Of a stretch of DNA of 64,000 bases, positions 22,542 to 33,847 are shown one piece after another. Source of the DNA: Heterohyrax brucei (taxonomy: Eukaryota > Chordata > Mammalia > Hyracoidea > Procaviidae); contig CM053140.1 of assembly GCA_028571685.1 (NCBI GenBank), positions 62,874,201 to 62,938,200 on the forward strand, read 5' to 3'. The notes below the pieces were generated by a model. That model was not told the origin of the DNA and ran no database searches. It saw nothing but the letters and a program-made list of their open reading frames with translations. Both the position numbers and the translations under genes were made by a program. Within the stretch, counting starts at the first letter, position 1, and the number at the start of each line of letters is the position of its first letter.

Positions 22542-24375
22542 AAAATAAAAAGATATTTGTGACTTCCCATGAATTTTCAGAGTTGTCGGGAGTTTGGTTA
22601 TAGGTTAACAAGAAGTAATAATTAATTAATTTAATCAATAATCTTAAAATAAAAACCTCAGCTTTTTCTTTTTCTTTTTTTTAAACCTATGGCTTTGTTT
22701 TTGGCTCAGGAATCTTATTGTAATTAGAGGCCAAACCATTTGTGCTTGAGGCATATTACCCAAAGAATACATTAATCTTTAACTCAGGAATAAAAGAGGA
22801 TTTCGTTATTTAAATAGTAAAAATACCCCTATTTTCTGTTTTATATTTTATCTAACATCAACGGTTTTAAAAACCTTCTAAATTACACCGTTAAACTTTT
22901 GTCAGACAAAACTTTTGACAGTATCTTTTTTTTTTTTGTCTTAAAAGCATCTTTATCTAGTTTGAAAGGATCTTTTAAAAGCTTCCCTAGAGCTATATGA
23001 CATTGGAGGCTGGGGAACAGGGAGGCCTGATCTAGCCTTGCCCTCATTCTTTGGACTCCCAGAAGTCATTTATACATTTATATGTTTCAGATGACCTAGG
23101 GATTTCGAATGACAAAAGATATTTAATTTCTTTCCCTTCTACTGTTCTGGAATTGTTTTTTGTTTGTTTGTTTGTTTACTTTAAGATAAAAATACCTTTT
23201 TTTTTTGGTCTGGGACACTCAGCTAAGGGCTTTAAGTTAGTTTTTGTCAGCCCGATGACAGTTTATTTTCTGATATACTTGAAGTTCTCCTTCTTTATCA
23301 TTTTCAATTAGCTCAGCCAAGACTATCCCCAGCCTGATTAGGAGGGTGATCACAGAAGCTCTTTTCTGAACTGCCAAACCAGTTGTTTGTGTCAAAAAAT
23401 TTAAACAGGGAATATTTTAAAAATAGACCAGGTTGTGGGGGTTCTTATACAAGTGAAGTCTAGACTGGCAGACTTGACAAGATAGGGAAGTTCTGACATG
23501 GCATACAAGACTCAGAAGCACCAGAAACATGTAACAGACAAAAATATTTCTTTACAAAAACAGAGTTGATGAATAAGACAGTACCAACCACCCACTGCGC
23601 TATCGAATCGGGTGCGACTCATAGTGACCCTAGAGGTCAGAGTTGAACTGCCTGATAGAGTTTCCAATGAGTGCCTGGCAGATTTGAGCTGCCAATCTTT
23701 TGGTTAGCAGACATAGCACCTAACCCACTCTGCCACTAGGGTATCCAATAAGACAATAATAGGAAAAAGAAGAAAAACAATTCTGAGGTTGAACTGGCCA
23801 AATCTGTCGCTGAAGGCCAAATTCTTGAAGTTTTACATACACATTAAACACTTTGCCTACAGGAATAACACAATCTCTCAGAAACTTTTCACAGAAAATT
23901 ACAAATTTGTGGTCCTCACAACTGAACACAGACTTCACAAAATTAATGAGAGGTTAAAACACATGTTGCTGGGCAGAACGCCAGTGTGAAAAGTTAGGAC
24001 AAAAAGAATAGAAATGGGGCTGCAGTCCCTTAATCGTAATTTAACCAGGTGGCTCCTTATGGAGTGTCAAACCTTATCTCTTAATGAAGGTGACAGAGAG
24101 TGCTGAAAACTGAAACTAAAATCAATTCTCAAGCGAAAATGGCCCAGCAGCTGCCTAGCGGATCCGGTTTCACCTATTGGGGCTCCTTAGTCCAGGCAGC
24201 TTTTGGGACTCCCTGATAAGATCCTCAGACTTACTGGGGAGCCTCTGGGGAGTCCCAGTACTGTCCTGCCTTGCTTTTTTTTTTTTTTTTTTAACTTTAA
24301 GACAAAAGTACCTTTTATTTTTTTTTGGTCTGGGACCCTCAACTAAGGACTTTTAAGTTAGTTTGGTAACAAAAA
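22542..24375 (-). mobile_element. Probable ERV interior next to the 5' LTR, poorly decoded
   Basis: By position this should be the leader and first internal part of the minus-strand provirus. An 85-base segment occurs twice in the same direction (23,177-23,250 and 24,284-24,366, sharing 'ggtctggga'). A minus-strand run near 23,290-23,360 has a K-R followed by a hydrophobic stretch with L-G-I, loosely like an envelope fusion peptide, but I do not claim it. No clear primer-binding site was found. Confidence 0.4.
23584..23746 (-). mobile_element. AfroSINE with 12-base target duplication
   Basis: Minus-strand SINE with head ending 'ccactagggta'. The flanks 'aataagacagta' (23,572-23,583) and 'aataagacaata' (23,747-23,758) differ at one position. 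Confidence 0.88.
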
Positions 24376-24895
24376 TGTTACCAAAAAAACCTGGTTGCAG
24401 ATTTGTGCTGCATGTCACTGCTAAGTCAAATGCAGAGACAGGGATTGAATCTTTGAAGAGCACTTTTGTCACATTGCTGGTGATCTGAAAAGATGGTGGG
24501 TTAGAACTCTGAAAACCATCTTAACATCTCAGTCCAGGCTGTCAGCTTTTATAGCAGGGTTTAGGGAAAGGAAGGGGAGGCATGTCAGTATTCAGAAGAG
24601 GAGAGGTTGGTGGAAAAACACAGTTCCTTTTGTTTCAGGACGAGTTATCCTTGACTTCTGGAGATCAGCTACTTTTCCCCAGGAACTGTTTTGCTTATCT
24701 GGATACTAAGCTGCAAATTATTCTCTCTCCTCAGAGGTCAATAGTCTGGGAAAACAATCTCAAAATCTTTATGAGTACCAGTCAGAAGGGAGGTTATAAT
24801 TTTCTTTATGTATTGGCATTCCTAGGGGATAAAGGGGATTTAAGTATTAAGAAAGAAGTTAGCTAAGAATTTTTCTACAGCTATTAACCCTATCA
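24376..24895 (-). mobile_element. LTR 2: 5' LTR of the class I ERV (minus strand)
   Basis: A 520-base relative of LTR 1 with TG...CA ends. On the minus strand it contains CTATAAAAG (plus strand near 24,550), a good TATA box. Immediately right, 'gtaac' begins RTE sequence that continues exactly where the RTE left of LTR 1 stops. This pairs LTR 1 and LTR 2 as the two ends of one provirus. Confidence 0.75.
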
Positions 24896-26885
24896 GTAAC
24901 CTCTACTTTTCAATACTAAAGAGGTCTTTTACAGCAGATTTTCCCAGTGTAATGTGTCTTTTGATTTCTTGACTTCTGCTTCTATGGGTGTGGATTGTAG
25001 ATTCAAGTAAAATGAAATCTTTAAAAACTGCAATGTTTTCTCCATTTATCATGATGTTGCTTGTTGACGCAATGTGAGGATTTTTGTTTCATAATGTTTT
25101 GAGGTACAGACCATACTGAGGGCTGTGATCTTTGATTTTCATCAGTGTTTCAAGTGCTCTTCATTTTCAGCAGGCAAGATTTGTTGTCTGCATAACACAG
25201 GTTGTTAATGAGTCATCTTCCAATCCTGATGCTGTATTCTTCTTCATATAGTCCAGCTTCTTGGATTATTTGCTCAGCATACAGATTGAACAGTCATGGT
25301 GAAAGGCTATAACCCTGACACACATCTTTCCTGACTCTAAACCATGCAGTGTTCCCTTGTGCTGATTGAACCATGACCTCTTGATCCACTTACATATTTA
25401 TCCTAAGCACAGTTTCTAGAATGCCCATTCTTTGCATTGTTGCCCTAATTTGCTATGATTCACACAGCTGACTGCCTTTGTGTAATCAATAAAACACAGG
25501 TATACATCTCTCTGGCATTCCCTGCTTTCAGCCAAGATTCATATGACATCAGCAGTGATATCCCTGGTTCCACATCATCGTCTGAATCCAGCTTGAACTT
25601 CTGGCAGTACCCTGTCAATATACTGCTGCAGCTGCTTTTGAATGATCTTCAGCAAAATTATGTGTATGATATTAATGATACTGTTTGATAATTTCCACAT
25701 TCAGTTGGATCACTTCTCTTGGGAATAGGCATAAATATGGATCTCTTCCAATCAGTTGGTTAGGTAGCTGATTTCCAAATTTCTAGACTTCAATAAGTGA
25801 GCACTTCCAGGGTTGCATGTTTGTTGAAACATCTCTGTTGATATTCTATCAGTTCCTAGAGCCTTGTTTTTCACCAGTGCCTTCAGTGCAGCTTCGACTT
25901 CTTCCTTCAGTACCACTAGTTCCTGATACCTTTTGAAATGGTTGAATGTTAACCAATTCTTTTGATATAACAACATTGTGTATTCCTTCCATCTTCCTTT
26001 GATGGTTCCTGTGCTGTTTAATATTCTCCACAGAATCCTTCACTATTTAAACTTGAGGCTTGATTTTTTTTCATCAGCTCTTTCAGCTTGAGAAATGTAC
26101 AGCACACTCTTCTCTTTTGGTTTTCTATCTCCAGCTCTTTGTACATGTCAGTATAATACCTTGCTTTGTCTTCTCGAGCCACACTTTGAAATCTCCTGTT
26201 AAGTTCTTTTACTTAATCAATTATTTCTTTAGCTATTCAGCATTGAAAAGCAAGTTTCGGAGTCTCTTATGACATCCCTTTTGGGCTTTTCTTTCTTTCC
26301 CATCTCTTTAGGGACCTCTTGCTTTATTCGTGTATAATGTCCTTAATGTTAGTCCACAACTCATCCAGTCTTTGGTCATCAGTGTTCAGCACATCTCATC
26401 TCTTCTTGAGATAATCTCTAAACTCAGGTGGGATATACTCAATGTTGTACTTTGGCTCTTGTGGACTTATACTAATTTTTTTCAGTTTCAACTTGCATTT
26501 AAACTAGCGATGGTCTGTTCCACAATCAGCTCCTGGCCTTTTTCTGACCAATGATACTGAGCTTTTTTGTGGTCTCTTCCCAAGATGTAGTCAATTTGAT
26601 TCATATGTATTCTGTCTGGCAAGGTCCATGTGTATAGCCACTGTTTATGTTGTTGAAAAATGTATTTGCATTGAAGAAGTTGGGCTTGCAAAATTCTGTC
26701 ATGCAATCTCCAGCTTCACTTCTATCACCAAGGTCGTATTTTCTAACTACTGGATCTTTCTTCTTTGTTTTCAACTTTTGTTTTCCAGTCACCAGTAATT
26801 ATCAACATATCCTGACTGCATGTTGAATTTCTTCCAGCCTTAGATCCTGTGTAGGCAATAAGCAGGCAAGGACTGCTTCTACTTT
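24896..26885 (-). mobile_element. RTE/BovB LINE, right half of the split element
   Basis: The minus strand holds degraded RTE reverse transcriptase (near 25,200-25,760), the linker with E-V-E-A-A-L-K-A-L (near 25,890) and endonuclease-side sequence with I-D-Y-I-L-G-R (near 26,590). Many stops and frameshifts break it. Its left edge at the second LTR continues the RTE at 5,652-6,115. Confidence 0.85.
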
Positions 26886-27069
26886 TTCTTCATATATATA
26901 TATTTTTTATTTCATCCCCTATCCCTCTGCCTAGCACAGTACTTGCCTGTGAGGTTCTCAGTGTTTAAAGACTGAATAGCACTCGGCTTGAATCTTTGTC
27001 TTGCCGAGATAGCCACTCCCATTCCTTGTCTCCTGGCCACCCTCACTGCCACGACTTTTGAAGTCAAGC

Positions 27070-27235
27070 AGATCCGTATTCCATTACCAGCTCAGCCACT
27101 CACCAGCACTGTGGTCCTGGGCAAGTTAAGTTCTCCAGGCCTCTCATCCTTAAAATGGGGAATACTAATCTTGGTTGTTGGGAGGATTAAATAAAATCAG
27201 CAAAACATCTAGTAGTATGGTACAGAGTCCTAATG
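27070..27235 (+). mobile_element. MIR SINE relic
   Basis: Shows MIR landmarks in order: 'gctcagccactcaccagc', 'tgggcaagttaagt', 'aaaatggggaatac', 'aggattaaat'. Confidence 0.7.
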
Positions 27236-28229
27236 TATTAATTATGATTGTTTTAGCCCCTTATCCTGTCCTTAAGATTTAATACAGCACTCAGCAGTGG
27301 TAGAGGGTTAATAAGCATCTGTTGAATTAAATAGCATGTTGAAAGAATACCAGACTGGGAGTCACTGTTAGTGGGCATTGGTCACTTTCTCGCTCTAGGT
27401 TTCAGTTTTTTCATCATCCTCAGGGTCTCTAAGGTCTATTCTAGCTCTTAGGCCGAGTATGAGTGCATGTAAATTCATGACATCCTTGACCCTCGTATCC
27501 TTGTTTGACCCAAATCTCACCTCTGTACTATGTTTCTTTTCCGAGGATCCCAGTTTTGGCTGCCAGGGAGCCCTGATACCTAGATGCCACCAGATAGCGC
27601 TGTGGGCTCATTTAAATGTAGCCGGTTTCCAGATTTCAGGTCGGGTTGGTAGCAGTGGTCCTCGGATGCCCTCTGACTTCTCTGGCGGGGGTGGATTTCC
27701 TCGCTGGAAGGAAGCCAGGCTATGGATGATGGGGCGGGGGGTGAGGAGTAACTGTATTAGCCCTTGAGCAGTTTCCAAGTTCCAAGACCACCGTGGTTCT
27801 GCTGTAGGGATGCTAGCTTACAGGGGGCGATGAGACCAACTATGTAATTTGCAGAACCCAGAACAAATTGAAAACACTGAAAACTGAGAAGCCGGCAGAG
27901 ACAGCACAGGGCATGCCTTTAGCCCAGTAGAACTGTTCCATCTCAGTGATGTGCCAGAGCTGGATCTTACCAGCTTTCTAGGGCTGATGATTAACATTTC
28001 TGGAATTTTATGAGCTAACTATTGAATATGGATAGCTATTACCAAAAATTACATCATATAAACTTACAAGTAAATACATTATATTAATTATATAAAAACA
28101 AGAGTAACAAATATCCAAACTCGTCATTATTAATTTTTTGTATTTCATTATCTATGCTCCCGAGACTATTTGCATTTATTGGAGCTATATAGTGGAAATA
28201 CTATATAATGGTGTGCCACTTATTACGTG
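27236..28229. other. Intergenic sequence with a CTCF-like motif
   Basis: No gene is recognised. GC rises around 27,540-27,770, where a near-CTCF motif lies. From about 27,960 the sequence is AT-rich with no assignment. Confidence 0.35.
27587..27600 (+). promoter_or_regulatory. Near-consensus CTCF motif
   Basis: CCACCAGATAGCGC matches the CTCF core CCASYAGRKGGCRS except for A at the tenth position. It has the same orientation as the better site 1.1 kb to the right. Confidence 0.4.
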
Positions 28230-28390
28230 GAAACCCTAGTGGTGTAGTGGTTAAAAGTTCAGCTGCTAACCAAAAGGTCAGCAGTTTGAATTCTCTAGGC
28301 ACTCCTTGGAAAACATATTGGGCAGTTCTGTTCTATCCCGTAGAGTTGCTATAAGTTAGAATGAACTCGATGGTAACGATTTTGGTTTTT
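28230..28390 (+). mobile_element. AfroSINE
   Basis: Plus-strand SINE: head 'aaccctagtggtgtagtgg', middle 'ccaaaaggtcagcagtttga', tail 'gaactcgatggtaacg' followed by a T/G-rich end. Confidence 0.88.
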
Positions 28391-29339
28391 ACTTACTGCA
28401 TATCTCTTCCTAGTTCTGCACTCAGTGATGTCACGTTGACTGCTTGAAACTGACAGAAGGAACTGGTTGTTTAACTTTGACCAATGTACTCTGGTCCTGG
28501 TTGTACTCTGTGTAATCTTGAGCAAAGCTGTGCTCCTTCCAGCCTCCCATACATTTATTTATCACTTTATAGTTTGAGCACCTTATATATTTTGGACACT
28601 GTTATCTCATATAACTCTTACAACCAGTTGGGAGTTTAATTATTGAGATCCAAAGAACAGAGGATGCCACAGCAGAACTGAAGACTCTGGTTACTCTGCT
28701 ACTAAAGCCCCCAGCAGGTGGCGCTGTGAGCGGGCTCAGGGACACAAGTCGCTTTTTTTTTTCTTTCTGTGCCTTACCTTCCTCGTAGGCAAAACGGTAA
28801 TAATAACCCCTTCCCATTTGCCTCCAGCACTGGTTTTTGGGATTCCTACATCATAAGCCTACTCCCAGGCTATATCTGGAAGTGAGCAGAAAAAAGCTCG
28901 CGCCCCCTTTACTTCTGTAGATCTGAGAAAGGGAATTTTCTTCCTACCCTGATAGCAGACCGAAAGGGTTTTTCCCAAAAGGGAGATTAGAGTGGGTTGG
29001 ATACGGATGGCCCAGACATCAGCTCTTCTCTGTGTGTACCCTACCTGCTGCCAAGCACTGACGTGCATCTTGCATCCCACACTTAGACTTGCTAGTACCT
29101 AACCTGTAGTTAAAGATGCCCTTCATTTGCTCCACAAGGAAGACACCTCAAGTCAGGCAGCAGAAACTTTGGGATAACAAATGGACCGACAAACATCATG
29201 ATAAGTGGAGAAGAAATTGAAGTTATTCTATGTGGATCAGCAATCAGTGTCCCGATCTCCCACAATCCTGTCTCAATAATCTGTAATCTATAACTAAAAC
29301 TGTCTTGTGGCACCAAACAACAGCAACATAACTAAATTT
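28391..29339. other. Intergenic sequence with a MIR relic and a CTCF site
   Basis: A minus-strand MIR relic covers about 28,555-28,690. A strong CTCF core follows at 28,711. The remainder to 29,339 shows no gene or clear repeat. Confidence 0.45.
28711..28724 (+). promoter_or_regulatory. CTCF core motif
   Basis: CCAGCAGGTGGCGC is a full match to the CTCF core consensus CCASYAGRKGGCRS. It lies between two divergent genes, where an insulator would be plausible. Occupancy is inferred. Confidence 0.6.
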
Positions 29340-30165
29340 TACTTGCTTATGATATCAACAATGTTGTTTGGGAATTTCCGCATTTGGTTGGATCACTTTT
29401 CTTTGGAACAGGCATAAATATGGATCTCTTTCAGTCAGTTGGCCAGGTAGCTGTCCTCCAAATTTCTTGACACAGATGAGTGAGCACTTGCAGTGCTGCA
29501 TCTGTTTGTTGAAATATCTCAATTGATATTCCATCAATTCCTGGAGCCTTGTTTTTGCCAATGCCTTCAATGCAGCTTCAACTTCTTTCTTCAGTACCAT
29601 CAACTCCAGGTCATATGCTACCTCTTCAGATGACTGAACATTGACCAGTTCTTTCTGGTATAATGACTCTATGTATTCCTTCCACCTTGTTTTGATGCTC
29701 GCTGAATCATTTCATAGTTTCCTTGTAGAATCCCTCACTATTGCAACTCTAGGCTTGAATTCTTTTCTTCAGTTCTTTCAGCTTGAGAAATGTACAACAT
29801 GTTCTCCCCTTCTGATTTTCCATTTCCAGCTCTTTGCACACGTCATTATAATAGTTTCTTTTGTCTTCTTGAGCTGCTCTTTGAAATCTTCTGTTTAGGT
29901 CTTTTACTTTGCCATTCCTTCCTTTTGGTTTAGCTGCTCAACATTCAAGAGCAAGTTTCAGAGTCTCTTCTGACATCCAATCTGGTCTTTTCTTTCTTTC
30001 CTTTTTAATGACCTCTTGCTCTCTTCATGGATAATGTCTTTCCACAATTCATCTGGTCTTCATCATTAGTGATCAACACATCAAATCTGTTCTTGAGATG
30101 ATCTTTAAACTCAGGAGGGATACACTCAAGGTCATACTTTGGCTCTCGTGCACTTGTTCTAATGA
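29340..30165 (-). mobile_element. RTE/BovB LINE fragment (upstream part)
   Basis: Parallels 25,675-26,480 of the split RTE, with K-E-V-E-A-A-L-K-A-L on the minus strand. Stops and frameshifts throughout. Confidence 0.8.
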
Positions 30166-30171
30166 GATAGA

Positions 30172-30690
30172 TTTTTATTGTTAGGTGCCGTCAAGTTGGT
30201 TCCAACTCATAGCGACCCTATGAACAACAGAACGAAACACTGCCCGGTCTTGTACCATGTTCACAATCGTTTTATGCTTAAGCCCATTGTTGCAGCCACT
30301 GTGTCAATCCATCTCGTCAAGTGTCTGTCTGCCTCTTTTTTGCTGACTCTCCACTCTGTCAAGCATGATGTCCTTTGCCGGGGACTGATCCTTCCTGACA
30401 ACATGTCCAAAGTATGTAAGATACAGTCTTGCTATCTTTGCTTCCAAGAAGCACTCTGATTGTACTTCTTCCAGAACAGACCTGTTTGTTCTTTTGGCAG
30501 TCCATGGTACATTCAACATTCTTCTCCAACACTACAATTCAAAGGCATCAATTCTTCTTCTGTCTTCTTTGTTCATAGTCCAGCTTTCACATGCACATGA
30601 TGAGATTGAAAATATTTGGCTTGAGTCAGACACATTTTAGTCTTCAAGGTGACATCCTTACTTTTGAATACTTTAAAGAGGTCCTTTGCA
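30172..30690 (-). mobile_element. RTE/BovB LINE 3' end
   Basis: Begins at the RTE 3' terminus 'attgttaggtgccgtcaag' and encodes on the minus strand the C-terminal fragment N-V-P-W-T-A-K-R-T-N-R-S and Y-F-G-H. It abuts an upstream RTE part on its left, so these are two copies or a rearranged one. Confidence 0.85.
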
Positions 30691-30697
30691 GATGGAT

Positions 30698-31040
30698 TAG
30701 TGGTAGCTATATTGATGTGATCTACAAGATTAGATAATGCCTTAAGCCAATTTGTTTTGAGATACAAGAAACAAGCAAGCAGAGAGACAGAGAACCTCAT
30801 ACCACTAAGAGAGCAGAGACAGGAACAGAGTGGGTCCCTTGGACTGGAGGTTCTTGCACTGAGAAATTCCCAGACCAAATGAAGGTTGACAAGGACCTTC
30901 TTCCAGAGCTGACAGAGAATCAGAAAGCTGGTGCCCTGAACTTGGACCTCTAGCCTACTAAACTGTGAGACTATAAATTTCTCTTTATTAAAGCCATCTA
31001 CTTGTGATATTTCTGTTACAGCAGCACTAGATAACCAAAA
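30698..31040 (+). mobile_element. MaLR-like LTR
   Basis: The last 130 bases follow the MLT1/MST pattern: 'ctagcctactaaactgtgag', 'ataaatttctctttatta', 'tgatatttctgttaca', then 'gcagcactagataacc'. The part around 30,830-30,965 is homologous to the retroposed fragment at 12,887-13,069. The 5' limit is uncertain. Confidence 0.6.
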
Positions 31041-31346
31041 CAGTTTCTATATACCTTATTTGCACAAAGCCATCTCCAAAATAGTGCCAGGCACTTTATT
31101 TGTGTTAGTAGCAAGCTGCTCAACTCTCTTGGTGGGCCACAAGCACCTTATTTGCATAGCCCCTCTCAGTCACTATGTGGAGAGCCAGAAGGACATGCAC
31201 GGCACAAAATAGGGCCATATTAAGTAATTCATTGCACTGTACTACCTCTGGACTATTTCATGACGCAAATAAAGTCTAAATTTAGTTAGTTTTTCAAATT
31301 TCTATTATTTAAAGCTGGATACAAATTCTAATTCCGACAGAATTTT

Positions 31347-31814
31347 TTTATTATGATTGAGTGAAAATGTACATTCCCATATAAATTTCCATGCCCACCT
31401 ATGTGCAGCTCCCACTGCTGTCCCTGCCCAGTGACAGCACACTCTTCCTCTCTGTTCTATACATGTCATATCCTCCTAACAATCTCCTATCCCCTCCTCT
31501 CCACCCACTCCCCCACCTCCAGTAAGAGATCAGCAGGATGACATCCTATAGATGCATAGAACCATAAAGTATACATATGATATGGTCACTCTGTGTCACC
31601 AAGTCCAATCCATTCCTGTCCAAAGAATTGACCTCCATTATGATTTATGGACAGCGGCAGCATCAGGGTCAGGGGCCATGCTCCCAGGGGAACTCTGAGG
31701 CCCCTGGACCACCAATTGTGGACTATTAGTGGAAATCTTAGGGTGTACCCCTTTTTATTCTTGTGTTGTCAGTGAGACTCAACTTTGTCAGCCCCCTCAT
31801 GACTGTCATAGTTT
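31347..31814 (-). mobile_element. Truncated L1 3' UTR insertion with 11-base target duplication
   Basis: An L1 3' UTR ('gagtgaaaatgtacattccc', 'gtgacagcacactcttcctc'), A-tail to the left. 'gacagaatttt' flanks it at about 31,337-31,347 and 31,815-31,825. Confidence 0.85.
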
Positions 31815-31825
31815 AGACAGAATTT

Positions 31826-32197
31826 TGTGTCTATTGCTGCAGGTAACAAAACCTAAGAAGGTAGATGCACAGAGGAAGTGGGGCTTGGGGCAGTGAAAAA
31901 ACACATTTTGTAGGCTGGAAAGCAGGGGACCTTTTCAATGCAGAAGTGAAATATTTGTTCAAAACATTGCCTATATTATGGTGGGAAGTCTATCATAAGC
32001 CAACTGAGGCAGTAGCTTTAGAGGTGGTAATAGGAAAATTAAGACTGGTAGTATGTGCTGATTCTTCTTCCCACATTTAACAAAATCCTTTGGCAGAAAG
32101 ATGAACGCACAGTAGAGCTACCCAGTCTGCAAAAAGAAAAGGCAGGAGCACAGCTTTACTAAGGAAGGAACTCTGCCTAAAGCCTGAAGTCTAAGTT
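31826..32197. other. Unassigned sequence
   Basis: No gene or repeat recognised. Confidence 0.35.
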
Positions 32198-32655
32198 AAC
32201 TTCTTGTTGTGTGCCATCCATCTGAGTTCAACTGACAGCAACCTTATAGGACACAGTAGAACTGTCCCATGGGGTTTCCTAGGCTGTAATGTTTACATTA
32301 GCAGATGGCCAGGCTTTTTTTCTGGTTAGATTCAAATTACAGACTTTTTCCTTTTTATTACTTATCTTTCTTTCTTTTTCTTTTTTTAAATTGTGCTTTA
32401 GGTGAAAATTTACAGCTCAAGTTAACTTATTCCATGTATATATATACATATTGTTATGTGACACTAGTTGCAATCCCTATAATGTGACAGCACACTCCTC
32501 TTCTCCACCCTGGATTTCCCATGGCCATTCACCCAGCTCCTGTCCTTTTCTGCCTGCTCATCCTGCCCTTAGAGAAGAGCTGCTCATTAGTCTTTACGAA
32601 TCACCCACCTTTTAGTTAGGAGAGCTCTTAACCATTGAAGTACCAGGGCCCCTTC
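32198..32655 (-). mobile_element. AfroSINE (long subfamily) split by an L1 tail fragment
   Basis: The SINE tail and middle lie at 32,198-32,330 and the head at about 32,598-32,655 ('ggagagctcttaacc', 'accagggcc'). Between them, about 32,335-32,597, is old L1 3' UTR on the minus strand ('attgtgctttaggtgaaaat'). Confidence 0.7.
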
Positions 32656-32667
32656 TAAATTGACTAA

Positions 32668-32814
32668 CTCGTTGCTGTAGTTAATCAGATTCATAGTGAC
32701 CCTACAGGACAGGGTAGAAGTGTCCCATAGGGTTTCCAAGGAGTGGCTGGTAGATTTGAACTGCTGACCTTTTGGTTAGCAGCTGAGCTCTTAACCATGG
32801 TGCTACCAGGGCTC
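32668..32814 (-). mobile_element. AfroSINE
   Basis: Minus-strand SINE: 'catagtgaccctacaggaca', 'gctgaccttttggttagcag', head 'gctaccagggctct'. Confidence 0.88.
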
Positions 32815-32901
32815 TAGAATTGACTAGAACCCCATGATTTGGTCCTTTGCACACTGAAAAGGCCACTTCTAAATCCAAGTTGGATGGATAACTATTGATG
32901 G

Positions 32902-33062
32902 AGGAGCCCTGGTGGCACAGTGGTTAAGAGCTTGGCTGTTAACCAAAAGGTTGGCAGTTTGAATTCATCACCTATTCGTTGAAATTCTCATGGGACAGTT
33001 CTACTCTGTCCTATAAGGTCACTGTGAGTCTAAATCAACTCCACAGCAGTGGGTTTTTGTTT
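32902..33062 (+). mobile_element. AfroSINE
   Basis: Plus-strand SINE: head 'gagccctggtggcacagtgg', tail 'caactccacagcagtggg' and a T-rich end. Confidence 0.88.
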
Positions 33063-33845
33063 TACATGCTGTGCATTTCAACAAACAGCAGTTCCAAAGG
33101 TCAGACTAGAAGTTGTATTTTAAGGTCTATCAGTAATGATTTAAATTGTTCTATAAAATGCTGCAAGGAATCTGGCGTGGACAATTTATTTCCTAAAGTC
33201 TGGTCCTGTTTCGATGGCAATGGATAAGGTACATCGTAAAAAACAAACAAACAAATGAAGTAAAAGTACAAGAGTAAACTGAGGTGTAAGAATCTTTTAA
33301 ATCTTTCTTCTTTGGAATATTTTTTTTACTCCCTAGTTGAAAACATTACTTCGATTTGCAAACTGTATACTAAATAAATTTTAGTTAACTTCTATTTTTG
33401 TCTTAACATATTTTAGCTAAGACCCTAGTGAGGTTGAGTAAGCCAGGCTAAGATTAAAAACAAGATAATTTCAGGCACAGGAAGAGCTAGTACAAAGGAT
33501 CTCACACAGATTGGTACTTACATGTCTGAGAAACGGGAAGGTGGCACTGAGGTGAGGGACAGTGACAGGCAAAAGGTTCCCGGGCACTTGGTTTAATCAT
33601 CTGCTGTCACCTTCTTGAAATTCTTAATACTTTTTGAACAAGAGACCTTGAATATTCATTTTGCACTGGGCCCTGAAAATTAGGTAGCTGGTCCTGGTGA
33701 CAGGAAGTACAAATGAAGAGGAAAGCAGAAGCCAAGATAAGTAGGGGCTTTAGGGCAAGTGAAAGAACTTTGTGTTTTTCTTTTTCTTTTTTTATAATAA
33801 GTGTGACGGGAAGGCTTTGAAGGATCTTAAGTAGGAGACAAATAC
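33063..33845. other. Unassigned sequence
   Basis: No gene recognised. A short (AAAC)n run lies at 33,239-33,255. Confidence 0.35.
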
Positions 33846-33847
33846 GA

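Noticed and set aside
28230-28300. tRNA genes at AfroSINE heads
   Set aside because: The heads resemble tRNA A and B boxes but sit in complete SINEs with bodies and tails, and do not form intact tRNAs.
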